DNA of 64,000 nt, taken from positions 6,014,001 to 6,078,000 of the forward strand of contig NC_057765.1 of assembly GCF_010389155.1 (NCBI RefSeq), given 5' to 3'. The stretch is from Erigeron canadensis (taxonomy: Eukaryota > Streptophyta > Magnoliopsida > Asterales > Asteraceae). Shown one piece after another: positions 14,101 to 26,366 of the stretch (positions are counted from its first letter, which is position 1; each line of letters opens with the position of its first letter). The position numbers and the translations under genes were made by a program. Under the pieces are notes generated by a model. It was not told the origin of the DNA and ran no database searches. It saw only the letters and a program-made list of their open reading frames with translations.

Positions 14101-15090
14101 GTATACCAGAAAATTCCCTCAAAAATGTTGGCAACTGTGAATGACGACTGAGTAAAAACCACTATAAGAATCATATGGGTCCATGCATATTGCCCAAATT
14201 GATACTTGTACAGCTTCTTCTTTAGTGAAAGTATAAACCACACAAAACCTGGACCAATATAAATAAAAGATTAAAGTTCATTCACAACTCAAAAGATGGC
14301 AAAACATAATGTATGCTAGTGTCTTGTTAAACATTAAGGTCTAATAAGCAACCATATGAAATAAAAAAATAAAATTAAAAAAGAGAGAGAGAAATACTAT
14401 AGAATCGCAAAATTGCAAACCTATTAAATATAATGAATAACAGGTAACCATGTGATATTTGATGAGGTTGCCCACAAGTTTATACCAAAACTTGTCTGTT
14501 GTAACCGTATTTACCAGTCGTTGAGTAAGTATACGGCCATATACAAATAGCATCGCTGTGAAGAAGATGTGCCTAGAAAAGTAGAAAAACCAATAGTGTT
14601 TGTTATTCTTATCATTTTAAGAGCAATATTGCACTAAAAAGTTTTTTTTTTTACCAATTTAAAAGCCTAAATCCAGGTAGTTGCTTGTCTTCGTGTGCTT
14701 TTCTTAATAAATTGAACAGTTCTTTCGCCATAAAGATTTGAATTATGACAATCATGGCCCAGATATAAAGATGACCCATGTAGACAACAAATATAAAGCC
14801 GCCAATCATCCAAAAAGTCGAATAAGCACGAACCAACATTGACTTATACTTATTTTGATCATTTACGAGCATCTTGGTTCCATTTGCTTCGCCAACGTCA
14901 GCTGGAACCTGCTATCCAACATGGACGGGTCAATCTATCTATAATTCTCGAGAAAAAAAAATTATTACTGATATTTAAACATTAAACAATGAGCATAAAT
15001 GAATTCAAGTCATGCCTCGTTTGAACCCCTACGCCGCCGAGCTCGTCCGGTATGCGTAACCGCTACACCACCGTCATTCTCCTTTGTCAT
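11123..15090 (-). CDS. CDS1: Phosphatidate cytidylyltransferase (CDP-diacylglycerol synthase), complete
   Basis: Converts phosphatidic acid and CTP to CDP-diacylglycerol, precursor of phosphatidylinositol and phosphatidylglycerol; an integral ER-type membrane enzyme. Eleven coding exons on the minus strand: 15090-15016, 14908-14655, 14572-14421, 14248-14107, 13918-13762, 13635-13588, 13512-13426, 12702-12574, 12502-12446, 12041-11958, 11212-11123. All phases join, giving 1275 nt, 424 aa plus TAG, close to the roughly 420 aa of Arabidopsis CDS1. Family marks: hydrophobic segments such as [73 protein letters not shown] and the signature [19 protein letters not shown]. Start: the first ATG after a 5'-UTR intron, giving an Arg-rich, Asn-Glu-ending N-terminal exon as in the plant family. 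Oddity: exon 1 appears to end in a GC donor (15015-15014). MITEs lie in the last intron and in the 5'-UTR intron. The symbol is by homology; which paralogue (CDS1, 2 or 3) it is cannot be told. Confidence 0.95.
11294..11616. mobile_element. Mutator-like MITE in last intron of the CDS gene
   Basis: A 323-bp fold-back element. Its ends are inverted copies (GGGTTTAGTGCGCCGG at the left; the right end reads GGGATTAGTGTGCCGG on the minus strand) and the inverted repeat continues for about 100 bp on each side, including a shared cgttagttcgtgcacac stretch. It is flanked on both sides by the identical 10 bp TTATGAAACA (11284-11293 and 11617-11626). The 9-10-bp duplication and long terminal inverted repeats fit a non-autonomous Mutator-type element. 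It contains no coding sequence. In the middle an acacgtggc...gccacgt pair forms a further hairpin. Confidence 0.85.
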
Positions 15091-15093
15091 GGC

Positions 15094-16440
15094 CTGTCAG
15101 CAACAAACATAACCAATGTAATGCAGTAACATGTGAATCAAAATGAACAAGAAAATCACATTATATACAATGACATGATATGATTCCTAAATTACATAAG
15201 TGTGAGATTGTGAGAAAGCATGAACAAAGAAGATACAACAAGTAAGCAAGCCAACTTGGATAACAAAATCATATCGATCACAATAAACTAAAATTGAATT
15301 ATAAAGGACTACACCTCCCACTCAAAAATTATTATTAATCAAATATGTTAAGTCCATTCTTAGGCAGTTAGATATCGATAAACTCATACGGTAATCAACA
15401 TCTCTGCCCCCATTATTTTAATTAGAAACTTAAACGCCTGAAACAAATGAACCATAGACTCTTCTCGATTCGACTCAGTATAATAAAAATACTATTGTGG
15501 AGTAACCTTTAACAGGTATCGCAAATTGATTCTATCACAAACAAGATGATGGAAGGAACTAAGCAAATATCATTAGATTTCACAAAAAAGAAAAACAGGT
15601 GAAGCATGAGTGATGGGAAAACTAAAATCATATATAACGTAATAGGTATCAAAAATTGAATGATTAATGCCATTCTAACAAGTTGAAAAAACTAAGGGCG
15701 CGTTTAGTTGCAGAAAATGTTTTCTAGTTTTTCATTTTTAATTTTCTAGAAAACGAAAGGAGTTTTCCATCTCTAGAAAAAAAATGAAAATTTTGAAAAC
15801 GCGTTCCAAACTAGAAAATGGAAAACAATGTGAGGTTTTCAAAATTCAGAAAATGGAAAACAATAAAAAAAAAAAAAAATGTTTTCTAATTTTCCATAGG
15901 AAAGTGGAAACAGTGTTTTCTGTTTTCATGGAAATTATTTTGGAAAACAACAATTTGAACGCGTTTTTTGTTTTTCACGTTTTCTTAGAAAACAAAAATG
16001 GAAAACAAGGTGTTTTCCGCAACTAAACGCACCCTAGTTAACTTGTTTATCAAATATTCAAATAAAATCAAAATAATCAAAAAAATTTCTCGAATTGTAA
16101 ATAAACTATAAACTAAGCAAACAAACTATGAACTAGCTAATTAAAGATTAGAGAAATCCGAAATAATAAAAAAAAAATGATGATAAACTGTTGAAACAGG
16201 ATGTACATACCAGAGGGTAAAATCTTCAGAGGGTGGCCGGAGTTGCTAGAGGTAGAGTCACCGGATCGGATCCGGTCAAAATCCGGCGAAAACTTTCCAA
16301 AGATATGATGTTTCCGGCCACAAATACGGCGATTTTTGAAGTCAAATCCGACGAGTATCTTTTTAGTTGATGAAAGAAAAGGGAGAAACTGGAGAAGAGA
16401 TGAGAAGGGTGCGTACCTATTTCCTAGATTCGAAAAGCCC
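15094..16440 (-). other. 5'-UTR exon and intron of the CDS gene
   Basis: The coding start at 15090 is preceded by an AG acceptor (exon edge 15093), so the start exon is joined to an upstream non-coding exon. The best candidate ends at 16211 with CTG|GTATGT and extends upstream to roughly 16440, where base composition changes from GC-richer UTR-like sequence to AT-rich flank. The intron would be about 1.1 kb (15094-16210) and contains a MITE. A 5'-UTR intron is common in plant housekeeping genes and may enhance expression. The transcription start is not resolved. Confidence 0.5.
15696..16034. mobile_element. MITE with GGG(C/T)GCGTTTAGTTGC ends in CDS 5'-UTR intron
   Basis: A 339-bp element with terminal inverted repeats: left GGGCGCGTTTAGTTGC (15696-15711) and right GCAACTAAACGCACCC (16019-16034). 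The inside is rich in ttttc/gaaaa runs (repeated gttttct, gaaaac), so both halves are nearly complementary and fold back. The flanking duplication is unclear (taa / tag). An 80-codon open frame inside is an artefact of the A-rich repeat. Confidence 0.75.
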
Positions 16441-16589
16441 AATATTCTTTTCTTCTTAGACCTATATTTTTATTGAAAAGCCCAGCTCATTTATTTCTAT
16501 TATATGGAGTGTTTTTATTTTTATTTTAATCTGTATTTGACATAAGGGTACATCTCATCATATCATGGTAAACTCTACATGTACTTGAT

Positions 16590-16705
16590 AGGGAGATCAT
16601 AAGCCTCATGAGAAAAATCTTCGAGATATATTCCTCTAGAGAGTCGAACCTATGACCTGAAGTAAAACTAGAGATGACTCCAACCAGTTGATCTAGCCTT
16701 CATTG
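16590..16705 (-). mobile_element. tRNA-derived SINE-like fragment
   Basis: Read on the minus strand it has an A-box-like AAGGCTAGATCAACTGGTTG (about 16700-16681) and a B-box-like GGTTCGACTC (16650-16641), the internal RNA polymerase III promoter layout of tRNA-derived SINEs. The 3' end is not clear. Confidence 0.5.
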
Positions 16706-16732
16706 TCTATTTAATTGTATTTATATTCATTA

Positions 16733-16974
16733 GGTTGATAGCCCAGTAACATAGGAAGACGGAAGTCTTTCAATGAAGACTTGTTTTTGCAGGGACCAGG
16801 TTCGAGATGGGAGGAGGCAAATTAATTGTCGTGCTTTTTGATGGATTAATAGAGGGTTTGTCCTCATATAAGGTATAAAGTGAGAGATCTCTCTAGCCTG
16901 GACATAGTTAAAACAACATAGTCTAAGACCCCCCGTTGTGATGTTCGATCCGTACTTGTCAAAAAGAAAAAAGA
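16733..16974 (+). mobile_element. SINE-like element with A-rich tail
   Basis: A-box-like GGTTGATAGCCCAGT at 16733-16747, B-box-like GGTTCGAGA at about 16799, and an A-rich tail (aaaaagaaaaaagaa) near 16960. It lies head to head with the SINE-like fragment just to the left. No clean target duplication was found. Confidence 0.5.
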
Positions 16975-17089
16975 ATTAAATTGCTATGATAGGCTATATA
17001 GATTTATAATAATATTATTTTTTTTATATAATAAATCTGATATATATATTTATTTATGTTTATAGTTTATTTTTAGTCATATAACTAGT

Positions 17090-17500
17090 ATTTCTACCCG
17101 GACGTTGCCCCAAGAGAAAAACAAAAATCTCACGACAAAAGTTAAAAAACATTAAGCCGAAAAACAAAATTTGTGTGACAAAAAATTAAGAAAATAAAAG
17201 TTATGGTCAAAAGTAAAGAAAATAAAACTTTGGTGACAAAATTTAAAAACCAAAAGTTATGTAGTAAAAACAAAAAAAAAGAAAATTTTCGGAGCGAGAC
17301 TTAAAAAAAAAAAGTTATGTGTAAAAAATTACAAAAGTTAAGAAAGTTTCCATGGCGAAAGTTTAATAAGTAAAAGTTATGTGGTAAAAATAAGAATAGG
17401 AACACTTAAAAACCAAAAGTTATTTGGCAAAAAAAAAAAATAAAGCAAAACTTTGGTCACAAAAGTTAAAAAACTTAAACTTGAAAACAAACTCCGTTAA
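17090..17500. repeat. Divergent short tandem repeats, A-rich
   Basis: At least five loose copies of a roughly 60-80-bp unit containing aaaaaccaaaagttatgtgg and aaactttggtgacaaaa, beginning after a ctacccggacgttgcccc motif. A similar ccc(g/t)gcgttgc start followed by kindred A-rich repeats occurs at 41780-42530, so both look like parts of one repeat family. No coding potential. Confidence 0.55.
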
Positions 17501-17559
17501 ATACCTTTTTGTAACTACCGTTAGTTATTAACAGCCGTTAAGACCATTAAATTAATTTC

Positions 17560-18106
17560 GGTGTGCAATAGCTAATTGTACCTTATGCATTAGGGGGAGT
17601 ACTTTTAGCTACAGTACTCCCCTACTCCCCCCTGACACACCGACCTTGAGATTTAGTAGTTATATATAATTTCAAAAACTAATTTTTTTTATATATACAA
17701 ACCCAATCTGATTTTTCCTCCATACGATTCAAGTCATCAAAAAATCCTAACTCCCCTCCTTGTGAGTTCGATCTTGAGTCCCAAGTTTCCTAATCTTAGT
17801 TGGAAGTGTTGCCACAAGTCGTATTTCCCCTTTTTGATTGAAACCCTATCAAACTATAATGACAAAAAGGGCAAGAAGTAAGGTGCGTAAGGATTATTAG
17901 GGTTAAGATAGATTTATTGTATATATATATGTCATAAGTTAAGTTGGATTGAGAACTAAAAAGTTGTTAAGAACCATGAGAACTATTCTAGATCAATCAA
18001 TTTTTTTCAATATCAATAATTTATTTTTAAATCCAAAAGGGTATTTTAGTAATCATTTTATCCTAACCTATTTAGTAAGATTACATAATTTTGTCCCTTT
18101 TTTTTT
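17560..18106. other. Non-coding flank
   Basis: No gene seen. A short fold-back (agggggagtacttttagctacagtactcccct, about 17592-17624, in pieces) is the only structure. Confidence 0.4.
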
Positions 18107-19729
18107 GAGGAATGCTATATATGCTAACAAATTACAAACTCTTTTTACACTAACATACGTGGACGGTGTGGTGAGCCTCCATATCATTTAAATTAGTTTA
18201 CCAATTTATTGTAACCTAACTCTAGTTAAATTCTTGAAAATTTTTGTATCTTTCTCACACTCTCTCAATCTCCTCTCTCCCTCCGATCATAGAAACATTT
18301 TTCTCTTCCATACACAAATCTAACCCAGAATTCCTAAATAGGCAAAGAAAACCCAAGATCGTCATATACACATCACAACCCTCATATATCTTATTTTCAT
18401 CTTTTCTAAATCTATATTCACATATATAAAAAAAAAATTAAACCCCTCCCTCCTTTGTGAATCCTTATCTTCTTCTCCGTCCATTATCTCCTCCATTGTC
18501 GCCGTTAACTTCTACCACCCCAAATTTTAACCATTGTTAAATTTTAACCGGGGCCTGTGGAGTGGTCTAACTAAGGTGTTTTTGTGATAACAATTTGTAA
18601 ATGATGTTTTGTAAGTCTTAATATTAAGGCTGGCCATTTCATGTATTTAGCTATGGACACATCACAAAAAAAAAGTTTATCAATTGACGATATATGAAAC
18701 TTTCTGATGGATGCTGCAATTCAATTAATCATAGATAAACCACAAATAATTTGGATCTTGACAATCTCTGTTTTTTTGTTCAATTGAATGTTAGAAGAGA
18801 TTCAACTTGTTAACCCTTAAATACTATGCGACTAGTAGCAAAATTGCACAACAATTATAGATTCTCAAAACAAGGTTGCATAAAACAGTAAAACAAGAAT
18901 GGTATAGCATGTACCATCGTATGGTTGCCAGCGATACTTAGCACCCGAACCTGAATTCCAAAGGTTTAAGACTTGACCGTTTAGAATACATCATTGTAAC
19001 ATTATCAAAACTATAAGTTACTTTTGAACTGAAACAATCAAATCAATATGAAAACTAAATACAAGATTATGCTACATTGGAGTAATAAAACTCACTCAAA
19101 TATCATTGAATTAATCAGGTACTTTTCATGTTACAAACTTTCTTGATAAACTTGAAAAAAAATATAAAAAAATCACATGGTTATAAAAACTCAACTGAAA
19201 ATATTATGGAATTATCCAAAAAAGTCATAATCAACTAATAAAACTCAATCGAATAAACTGGAATTTCCTCAAACACTTGGTGTAATTTATAACTTATATA
19301 CAATTTCTTTGATCCATTAATCAAACTTCAATATAATATACTCGTAGTATACATGTTTGAATCGTCTTAGGACATGAAAAATGATTTGCAACGAAAATAA
19401 TCAGGCATCATACCGAAACCCATAACAATCGACGGTCCTTACTTGTAGCCTTTATCTTCTTTGTGTATATGACGATCTTCAGTTTTCTTGGCCTATTTGG
19501 TGATTCTGGTTTGGATTTGTTTATGGGGAGAGAAAAACATATTTACTATCGGAGGAAGAGAGGAGATTAAAAGGCTGCGATAATGTATACAAGAATTTCC
19601 AAAAATTTAACTAGAGTTAGGTTAGTATATATTGTTAAATTAATTAAATGACATGGAAAAACCACCTCATCCTCCACATAAGTTAGTATAGAAAACATTT
19701 GTAATTTGTTAGTGCATATAGCATTTCTC
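18107..19729. mobile_element. Non-autonomous Mutator-like element with about 270-bp inverted ends
   Basis: A 1623-bp element. The left end GAGGAATGCTATATATGC and the right end (minus strand GAGAAATGCTATATGCAC) begin a long imperfect inverted repeat, 18107 to about 18376 against 19729 to about 19461; both arms share taacctaactctagttaaat, ctcctctc, and aagatcgtcatatacac. The flanks are nine T residues on each side (18098-18106, 19730-19738), compatible with a 9-bp target duplication. The inside (18380-19460) is AT-rich and has no transposase frame. The 61-codon frame in the left arm is accidental. Confidence 0.8.
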
Positions 19730-19739
19730 TTTTTTTTTT

Positions 19740-20681
19740 TACCCCATTAGTTCAAGATTCAAATGCATTGTTTCGATATTTGATTTTCTATCCAATGCAC
19801 GTTCCTACATTATAAGAAAATATTTTCAAGTGTTTTTTTATAATATGAACACACATTAACACTTATTATAATAATAATAAAAATAATAATAATAATAAAA
19901 AGTTTAAATGACAAGCCTGCCATATATAATAACATTCTATACAATAAAAATAATAGAAAAACATGAACTATATAAACATATTGAATATAAAATGTACACA
20001 TATGAACACTTATAATAAAATTTTTTGATGACATGCATGTGTATATTTCGACAAATTATATTTTTTACAAGTTAAAATTTTATGTAAAAAATATTCATTC
20101 TCTTATACACAAACTATAAAAAAATTATATTTCGACACATTAACTACATCTTGGATTTTAGACATGTAGATGTCAATATTCATTCTCTTATACACCAAAG
20201 ATTTTTAGCGTCTACATACTAATTTCAAATTGCTTATGTGAACATATATGATCTTTAGTGAACATTAGTTGCATACACATGTGGATAAATATGATCGTTA
20301 GTGAACATTGGTTGCATATACATGTGAACAAAAATGATCATATGCATATGTGAACATTGGTTGTGTACACATGTGAACAATATAAATGTGGTTAATAGTA
20401 TATAACACATATATACTGTTTCAACATGTTCATCGTCTATTTTAATCTTTGTTTAATACATATTAATTAAATTTGAGGTCTATGCCTGTGATAAATTTTT
20501 TCACTTCTAATTTTACTTAAATTTGTACAATTACATGTGAATTTGTACACATGTAAAAAAATACAATTATTTCAAGTTCTTTGTAAACTATTTTTCATCA
20601 ACATGATTCACATTTTTTGTAAATAGTAATAGACATTAAACAATAACCCTTCTAATGAAACTTTTTAAATGATACAAAAGT
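19740..20681. repeat. AT-rich flank with minisatellite
   Basis: Includes an (AAT)n-like tract near 19865-19900 and three to four copies of a roughly 60-bp unit around 20235-20385 built from gtgaacattggttg(c/t)(a/g)ta(c/t)acatgtg and aatgatc. No gene. Confidence 0.5.
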
Positions 20682-23668
20682 TGTAACACCCCGCTAAAGC
20701 GGAATATACGGGATGCATAGATAAGCACAATTGCACACAGTCCAAGTTCCAACACAGCCAATAACATTAACAAAGAACACAAGTACGATAGTTATTACAG
20801 AACATGAGATGTACTCAAAATAGTCAATAATCATAAGACAGAACAATTGTCTTTAAGAACCAGAACTTGAACTAAAATAGCAAGGAAAGTCTTCACAGCT
20901 CCAGATCTTGTACGCTCGAACAATCGCCATAAGGATGAGCTTAGAAAGGAAGACTCCTATGCTAACAAGGTCTACTTAGCTTAGCCTGGAAAGCATGTAA
21001 GTTCAAAAGGTCAACTACAAAAGTAGTTGGTGAGATTCACATAAAGTACGTTTAGCTTACATATAAGTATATATGTATAATAAGAACTCGATCACAAGAA
21101 CAAGATCATAAGTTTTGTACGTTGAACCAATGTACTTTTTAATAATAAGAACTAAGTCATGAGGTCTGCACTTTGAACATAAGTACTTCATAATAGTAAG
21201 AACAGAACAAGAACATATAATGAACTTGAGATATAAATTATCACTGCTAACCCGATTGGTCAGAACTGAACTGTAATGTAATGATGTGCTCATATAGCTC
21301 AAGTACGTCAAATAAGGTCTAGATTAGAACAAGAACAAGTAATATGCATCCTCCAGAACTGCGGAGAATGAGGGTGGGCCTACCCTAATAGCGCTGTCCA
21401 TAATTACCTACGGTTCATTCCCTGAACTGTGGGATATGAATTGATAACAGTGAACAAGAACTGAACAAGTACATGTACGAACTAGAACATGATAACAATC
21501 GAGTACAGTAGTATAAATGTATTTAAGATCCTGACCATTCAAGACTTAAATACCCTTTTAAGAATCATATCATGAGTAGTTCAAGATCATAATATAGTAC
21601 GTAGGATAGTTCAAGAACATACGTACAAGTACAAAATAGTTTTCATGCTTTTCAGTCCCCGATAAAAGAACTTGAACAAAATGTACGAAAGGGGGATTAG
21701 TGAACTCACAGTGATCTGGTACAAGCACAGTAGTAAGCACAGAGATAGATAAGTTATATCTATCAAGATCCAAGCACGTCTTGATGAAAGCCTAAGTACA
21801 TATCATTGATCGTAAATAAGTTTATATATTAGGTCAAGTGATTAATTAATCACTGAAATGCCCTTGATGATCTAATGATTTGGTCATTTGAAGATCTTTG
21901 AACGTTTTGACTCAAAAGAGTTTAAATGAACTTTAAGTACATGAATTGGACTCGAACTGAACTTCTTAGAACTCACACATAAGTACTTATCGTGTTAGTG
22001 AGTTGAACGTGTCTCTAATAATGAACTTTAGCCTTAAGAACTCAATTTAGTTGTTCATAGAACTTGTACTTTAATAATCAAGATATAACATGTCTTTAGT
22101 GTACTTAATTAGGGTTTGCACGATGTACATCGTTTTAGATCGATTCATGAACTAGCTTTGATGTTAATAAGTAGCCTTTGGTGTGATTGATCGAGTGATA
22201 ATGATGTTATGAACTGGTTTAGAGATTAATGATCAAGTGTGGTATGTTATAGAACAAGTTCGTGTTGTTTCCTGATGAATACAAGGGTGTCCAGGGTTTT
22301 GGTTGCAAGGTCGTCCCACTGGACAAGTTCAAGATCGTTCTAGGTGTTTCATGTTCAAGATCGTCTCACTAGACCAAGTAAGATCGTCTTATTGAACAGG
22401 GTACAAGATCGTTTTAGTGGACAGAGCACAAGATCGTTTCAAGTGTTAAGATACAAGATCGTTTTAAGTAAGGAGGCTCAAGACCATCTTAAGTACATGC
22501 TCAGGATCGTTTTGGGGTTCGAACTAGGTCAAGATTGTTTTAGTTGTCAAGTCAAGATCGTCCCATTTAACAAGCACAAGATCGTCCTATATTTCAAGGT
22601 CAAGAACAAGATCACATCTAGTTTCATGAACAAGTGTTTGAGCAAAACCGATCCAAAGGATCAGTTACCCATTAAACGTACCAACAACATCACAACACCA
22701 CACAAGATCGAACGAACAAGTACGAGGTACCAAGTAAGCTGCCTAAGACGATCTTGGGACAAGATCGTCCCATCCAAGATCGTGCCAATGCCCAAAACGG
22801 GCTGAACAACACAATCACACATTACGAAGGTCTAGATCGATTCCGGGACTTGTTAGAACATAGCATTAGTACGTATATGCACCTTAATACTAGCCAATAA
22901 CATTTTTAACGATTTCAAGACCATTTATAACATGAACAAGTTGTGGCACATCAAGAACAAGTTTTCCTTCACTTTCAAAAATGGGTTTTGTAGATTAAAG
23001 CATGTTATGACCCAAATTTGTTCCCACAAATGTTATTAAACACATTTAGACATAAACCCATTAATCATTAACACGATTTTCAATTAAAATTGGACCAAAT
23101 CATCAAGAATATGAACTTGAAAAAGTACACTTTTAATTTGATCAAAAACTCATAATTTGTTGTTGTTACCTGAGATTTAATTCCAGAAATACGTTTTGAT
23201 TTTCACAAGGATGCTAAAAGTACAAACGATTTTGGTTTAACAACCCAAAATCAAAGGATGAATTTTGTGTGTGTTTTAGGTGGCTGCACTAGGTGTTTTT
23301 CTAGAGAGAGAGAAGAAAGATGGAGAAGAGAATGAATAGTGGTTCCCTCTCAAGGGTTTCCATTTCATTCTTTATATACCTTTCTCATATTAAATGAACT
23401 CAATAAATGCAAGGACTATTTGCGAACATTTTGAACTAGAAATTTTATGAACACGAACATTTACGAACCGAACTTTAATATTTCATCGTACTTAAGCATG
23501 AACTCGTCTAATAAATCAAGATTTAAGATCAAATTGACCTTCATATAAGCACATAATTTAGGTCTAAATCACGTCAAGAACTTAATCAAATTGAACTGTC
23601 TGGCTGTTCTAGTGGCAAAAGTATGTTTCAAAGAACTTATTTAGAATATTTCTAAGACGGTTGTTACA
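20682..23668 (-). mobile_element. Solo LTR, family E, copy 1 (2987 bp)
   Basis: Begins TGTAACACCCCGCTAAAGCGG in two pieces and ends CTAAGACGGTTGTTACA; flanked by AAAGT on both sides (20677-20681, 23669-23673), so it is an intact LTR left by recombination between two LTRs. No primer site, polypurine tract or coding part adjoins it. Sense is probably minus: on that strand a TATA-like ggtatataaagaatg (about 23380-23364) is followed by a CT-rich leader, and the end reads GGGGTGTTACA, typical of plant Ty3/gypsy Tekay-type LTRs. A near-identical layout recurs at 48596-51584. Confidence 0.9.
22290..22780. repeat. AAGATCGT tandem array inside LTR E1
   Basis: About fifteen irregularly spaced copies of (c)aagatcgt(c/t)(c/t)(t/c)a, roughly every 20-35 bp, ending in inverted copies (aagacgatcttg next to acaagatcgtccc). 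The 153-codon frame through it (with repeated QDR/KIV) is a by-product of the repeat. Confidence 0.75.
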
Positions 23669-24392
23669 AAAGTAATTTTTGTATTATGATTCAAAATAAT
23701 TTTAATTTACATACTATATAAACTAATGAAACTTTAAATAATATAAAACATTGTTCTCAAAACTAGCTAATCATGCGAACACGAAAACCCACCAATCAAT
23801 TATTAATGAAAAACCAAACTTATACATCAAATTATTATTATTAAGATGATGACGGCTACGATCTCATAAAAAAAATGAATTAGAGAAGTCTCAAAAGTTT
23901 TGTGTATAGATTTTATTAAGTAGCATGCATAATTAATTCAGAATGGTTTTAATATTAGAATGATAATAAATATCAAACTTATAAATTATAAGTGTTCAAG
24001 TTTAAGTGACTCGTTAAATTAGAATAACATTTCATCTTAGATTTGTCAAAACCGTTAGTACTTTGAGCCAAAAATCTACCAGTTTCTTGAATGAACCTTT
24101 TGAGTTTAATGGTTAGCATAGGTAACTGCCACTGTAAATCCATTTTTTTTTCTAAATCATTAGGATCTATCTAGTTAGTCTTCATCTATTAATGTAGGAT
24201 CACTAACCTTTCTGTTGATATATGCTTCGTGAGCAGAGCAGAAAGCGAATTATATATTCATTCTTCCTTCTACAGAACTCATACTCATTGGCATGGAATG
24301 AAAAGATTGAGAATTGCTCTTGACAGTAGTAGTAGAATTCTCATAAGCAACATATCCCGCAAGTCCATCTGCATCAACTATAGGTGTAGCTT

Positions 24393-26366
24393 TGTAACAC
24401 CCCAATAATTTTAAGGTAATAAAATAACCCTTTTTGTAGTTTTGACATTAAAATAAGTTCCTAATTTTTTATTGTTGGATATGGGGTTAATTTAGTTGGA
24501 ACTTTAACGGATAACGGGTAAAATACACACAAAAGTAAAAAGGGGCGTGGCATCACATTAGAATGCCAGCCACTTTCCCACTTCACTTCCATCAGCTAAC
24601 TTACTCCAATATCTTCTTCATCCTCTTTGATTCTTCAATCCAATCTCAATTCATGCAAACTTGACTTCTAATCTCAAATCAAAAATTCATCAAGAACCAT
24701 AATCTAATATCATTCAAGAATTTACAAGTTAGGGTGTGGATTAGTTAGTGGTGGTGGTGGTCGACTATTTCAAGGAAAAGGGGGAGGAGAAATTTGTGAA
24801 TTCAAGTATTGATTTGGTCTTGTATTCCCTGAGGTAATCACTTCCAAACCTAATTTCCCTTCTTTACTAGGTATTAGGGTTTTTGAGAATATGAAATTGG
24901 GGGTTTTTGCTAGTGATGAGTCCATGTATGAAATCCCCCCAAATTATTGTATATAATGAGTTAGTTATTGAGTTGCTTATGTTAAAATTTATTTAAATGA
25001 GAATATTGGTAGTGAAACTCCAACTATGAAAAATGGTGATTTTATTAGTAATTGAAATAATGATGATGATAATGAAACCTTGGAATTTATATGAAAAGAC
25101 TTGTTAAATAAGCAACTCGATGACTTAGTGAAATGGGTTAGAGGTTAGAATGCTAGTGAAAGGGTTGTTGAGCTATGTTGAGATAGCTAGGAAAGTGAAC
25201 ATCTTCTTATGTATGCATTATGATATATGATAGGTTGAAAGCTTGATATTGTGATTTTGCGGTTATCTTGATTATTTGTTGTTTCTACGAAAGAGGTGAG
25301 TATACTTGCATATATTGTATATTCGTCGGGTCAATTACCAATCATGTTGAGTGAGTCCGTGGTGGTAATTGATTTGGCGTTAAGTCCCATGTTTATGGTT
25401 GAGTTTGATTACAGGCCTAATTGGTGGCCATAGGCTCATGTGGAGCATTTGTTATTGTTATAATTGTTGTGATTGTAATCATTTGCTTATATGGATCCAT
25501 GTAATGCCTAGCCTAAGGGTGAGTATTATGGATATGACACGACGGTGCCATAGTCCATATGCAACAGTCCCTTGAGCATTGCCCTCCTTCGTTTATATGA
25601 TATTATGCAAGCATATTCACTAAGCATTCGCTTACCTTTCAGATGTTTACCTTTTTGATTATAGGTGGTTCCGGAAGAAGGAACTAGGTTTGCTTGTCTT
25701 GAAGAATAGAGAACGAAGTTGCTAGGGATTGTAGATAGTTGGAAGGTACTTTGGCTATTCTCGGAAGAATAGCATAATTTGGTTAGAAACCTAGTTGTCC
25801 CTCTTGACTTTGGCTCATGGTACATTTTGGTTGTTATTGGTCATATTTTGATATATTTTGTAAATGGTCATGTTCATGTCTTTTGGAGTTGTTAAAGATA
25901 GTTGGTTTGGTTGTAAGATGTCAAAATGGGTAATCGACCCATATGGTTGTGTGGTCGTTCATGGACCAAACGAATTTGACAAATATGAATGTTTTCGGGT
26001 TAACTCTCTTACTTTCAATTCTGGAATGTAACTTGCTTATAATTTTGTTTGTGGTTTGAAGGTTTTGGTTAAATCTCAAGTGAGTACATTTTTGATGTTG
26101 CTGAACTATGGGCCACTGCGACGCAGTGGAGGAGGTTTTGTCCACTGCGACGCAGTGGAATCCCACGGCCAGACTTTCCTTTCCTCCCACTGCGGCGCAG
26201 TGGGAGTGTGTCAAACCTACTGCGGCGCAGTGGGGTTCTTCCAGTTTTGGTCCGAGGTTTCCCACTGCAGCGCAGTGGGAGTACTCGACCTCACTGTGGG
26301 GCAGTGGGGCATATGTATAAAAAAAAAAACTTTCGTATTTTCAAGTTATCGAGTCTTGTCGTTTCA
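24393..26366 (+). mobile_element. Solo LTR, family D (1974 bp)
   Basis: Starts TGTAACACCCCAATAATTTT, ends TTGTCGTTTCA, flanked by AGCTT on both sides (24388-24392, 26367-26371). Inserted into a copia gag. Following the start there is a CT-rich leader-like stretch (24580-24700), suggesting plus-strand sense. Near the right end is an array of GC-rich palindromes (26108-26308). No open frame of its own. Confidence 0.9.
26108..26308. repeat. Array of CCACTGCGnCGCAGTGG palindromes
   Basis: Six units in 200 bp: CCACTGCGACGCAGTGG twice, CCACTGCGGCGCAGTGGG, a CTACTGCGGCGCAGTGGGG, CCACTGCAGCGCAGTGGG, and a decayed TCACTGTGGGGCAGTGGGG. Spacers are 15-35 bp and unrelated. Each unit is a near-perfect hairpin. 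In one frame the array reads as repeated TAAQW. Lies in solo LTR D. Confidence 0.9.

Noticed and set aside
15784..16026. 80-codon plus-strand frame
   Set aside because: Lies wholly in the A-rich MITE; low complexity.
16137..16442. 101-codon minus frame ahead of the CDS gene
   Set aside because: Covers the 5'-UTR exon and intron; no family likeness and its frame is not joined to the CDS coding sequence.
16590..16974. True tRNA genes
   Set aside because: A and B boxes are present but no cloverleaf; spacing and tails fit SINEs.
22344..22805. 153-codon open frame on the plus strand
   Set aside because: It is a read-through of the AAGATCGT tandem array (repeated QDR/KIV) in a solo LTR, not a gene.
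26108..26308. CRISPR-like repeat/spacer pattern
   Set aside because: Units are perfect palindromes with variable short spacers in a plant LTR; no cas genes and no regular spacing.
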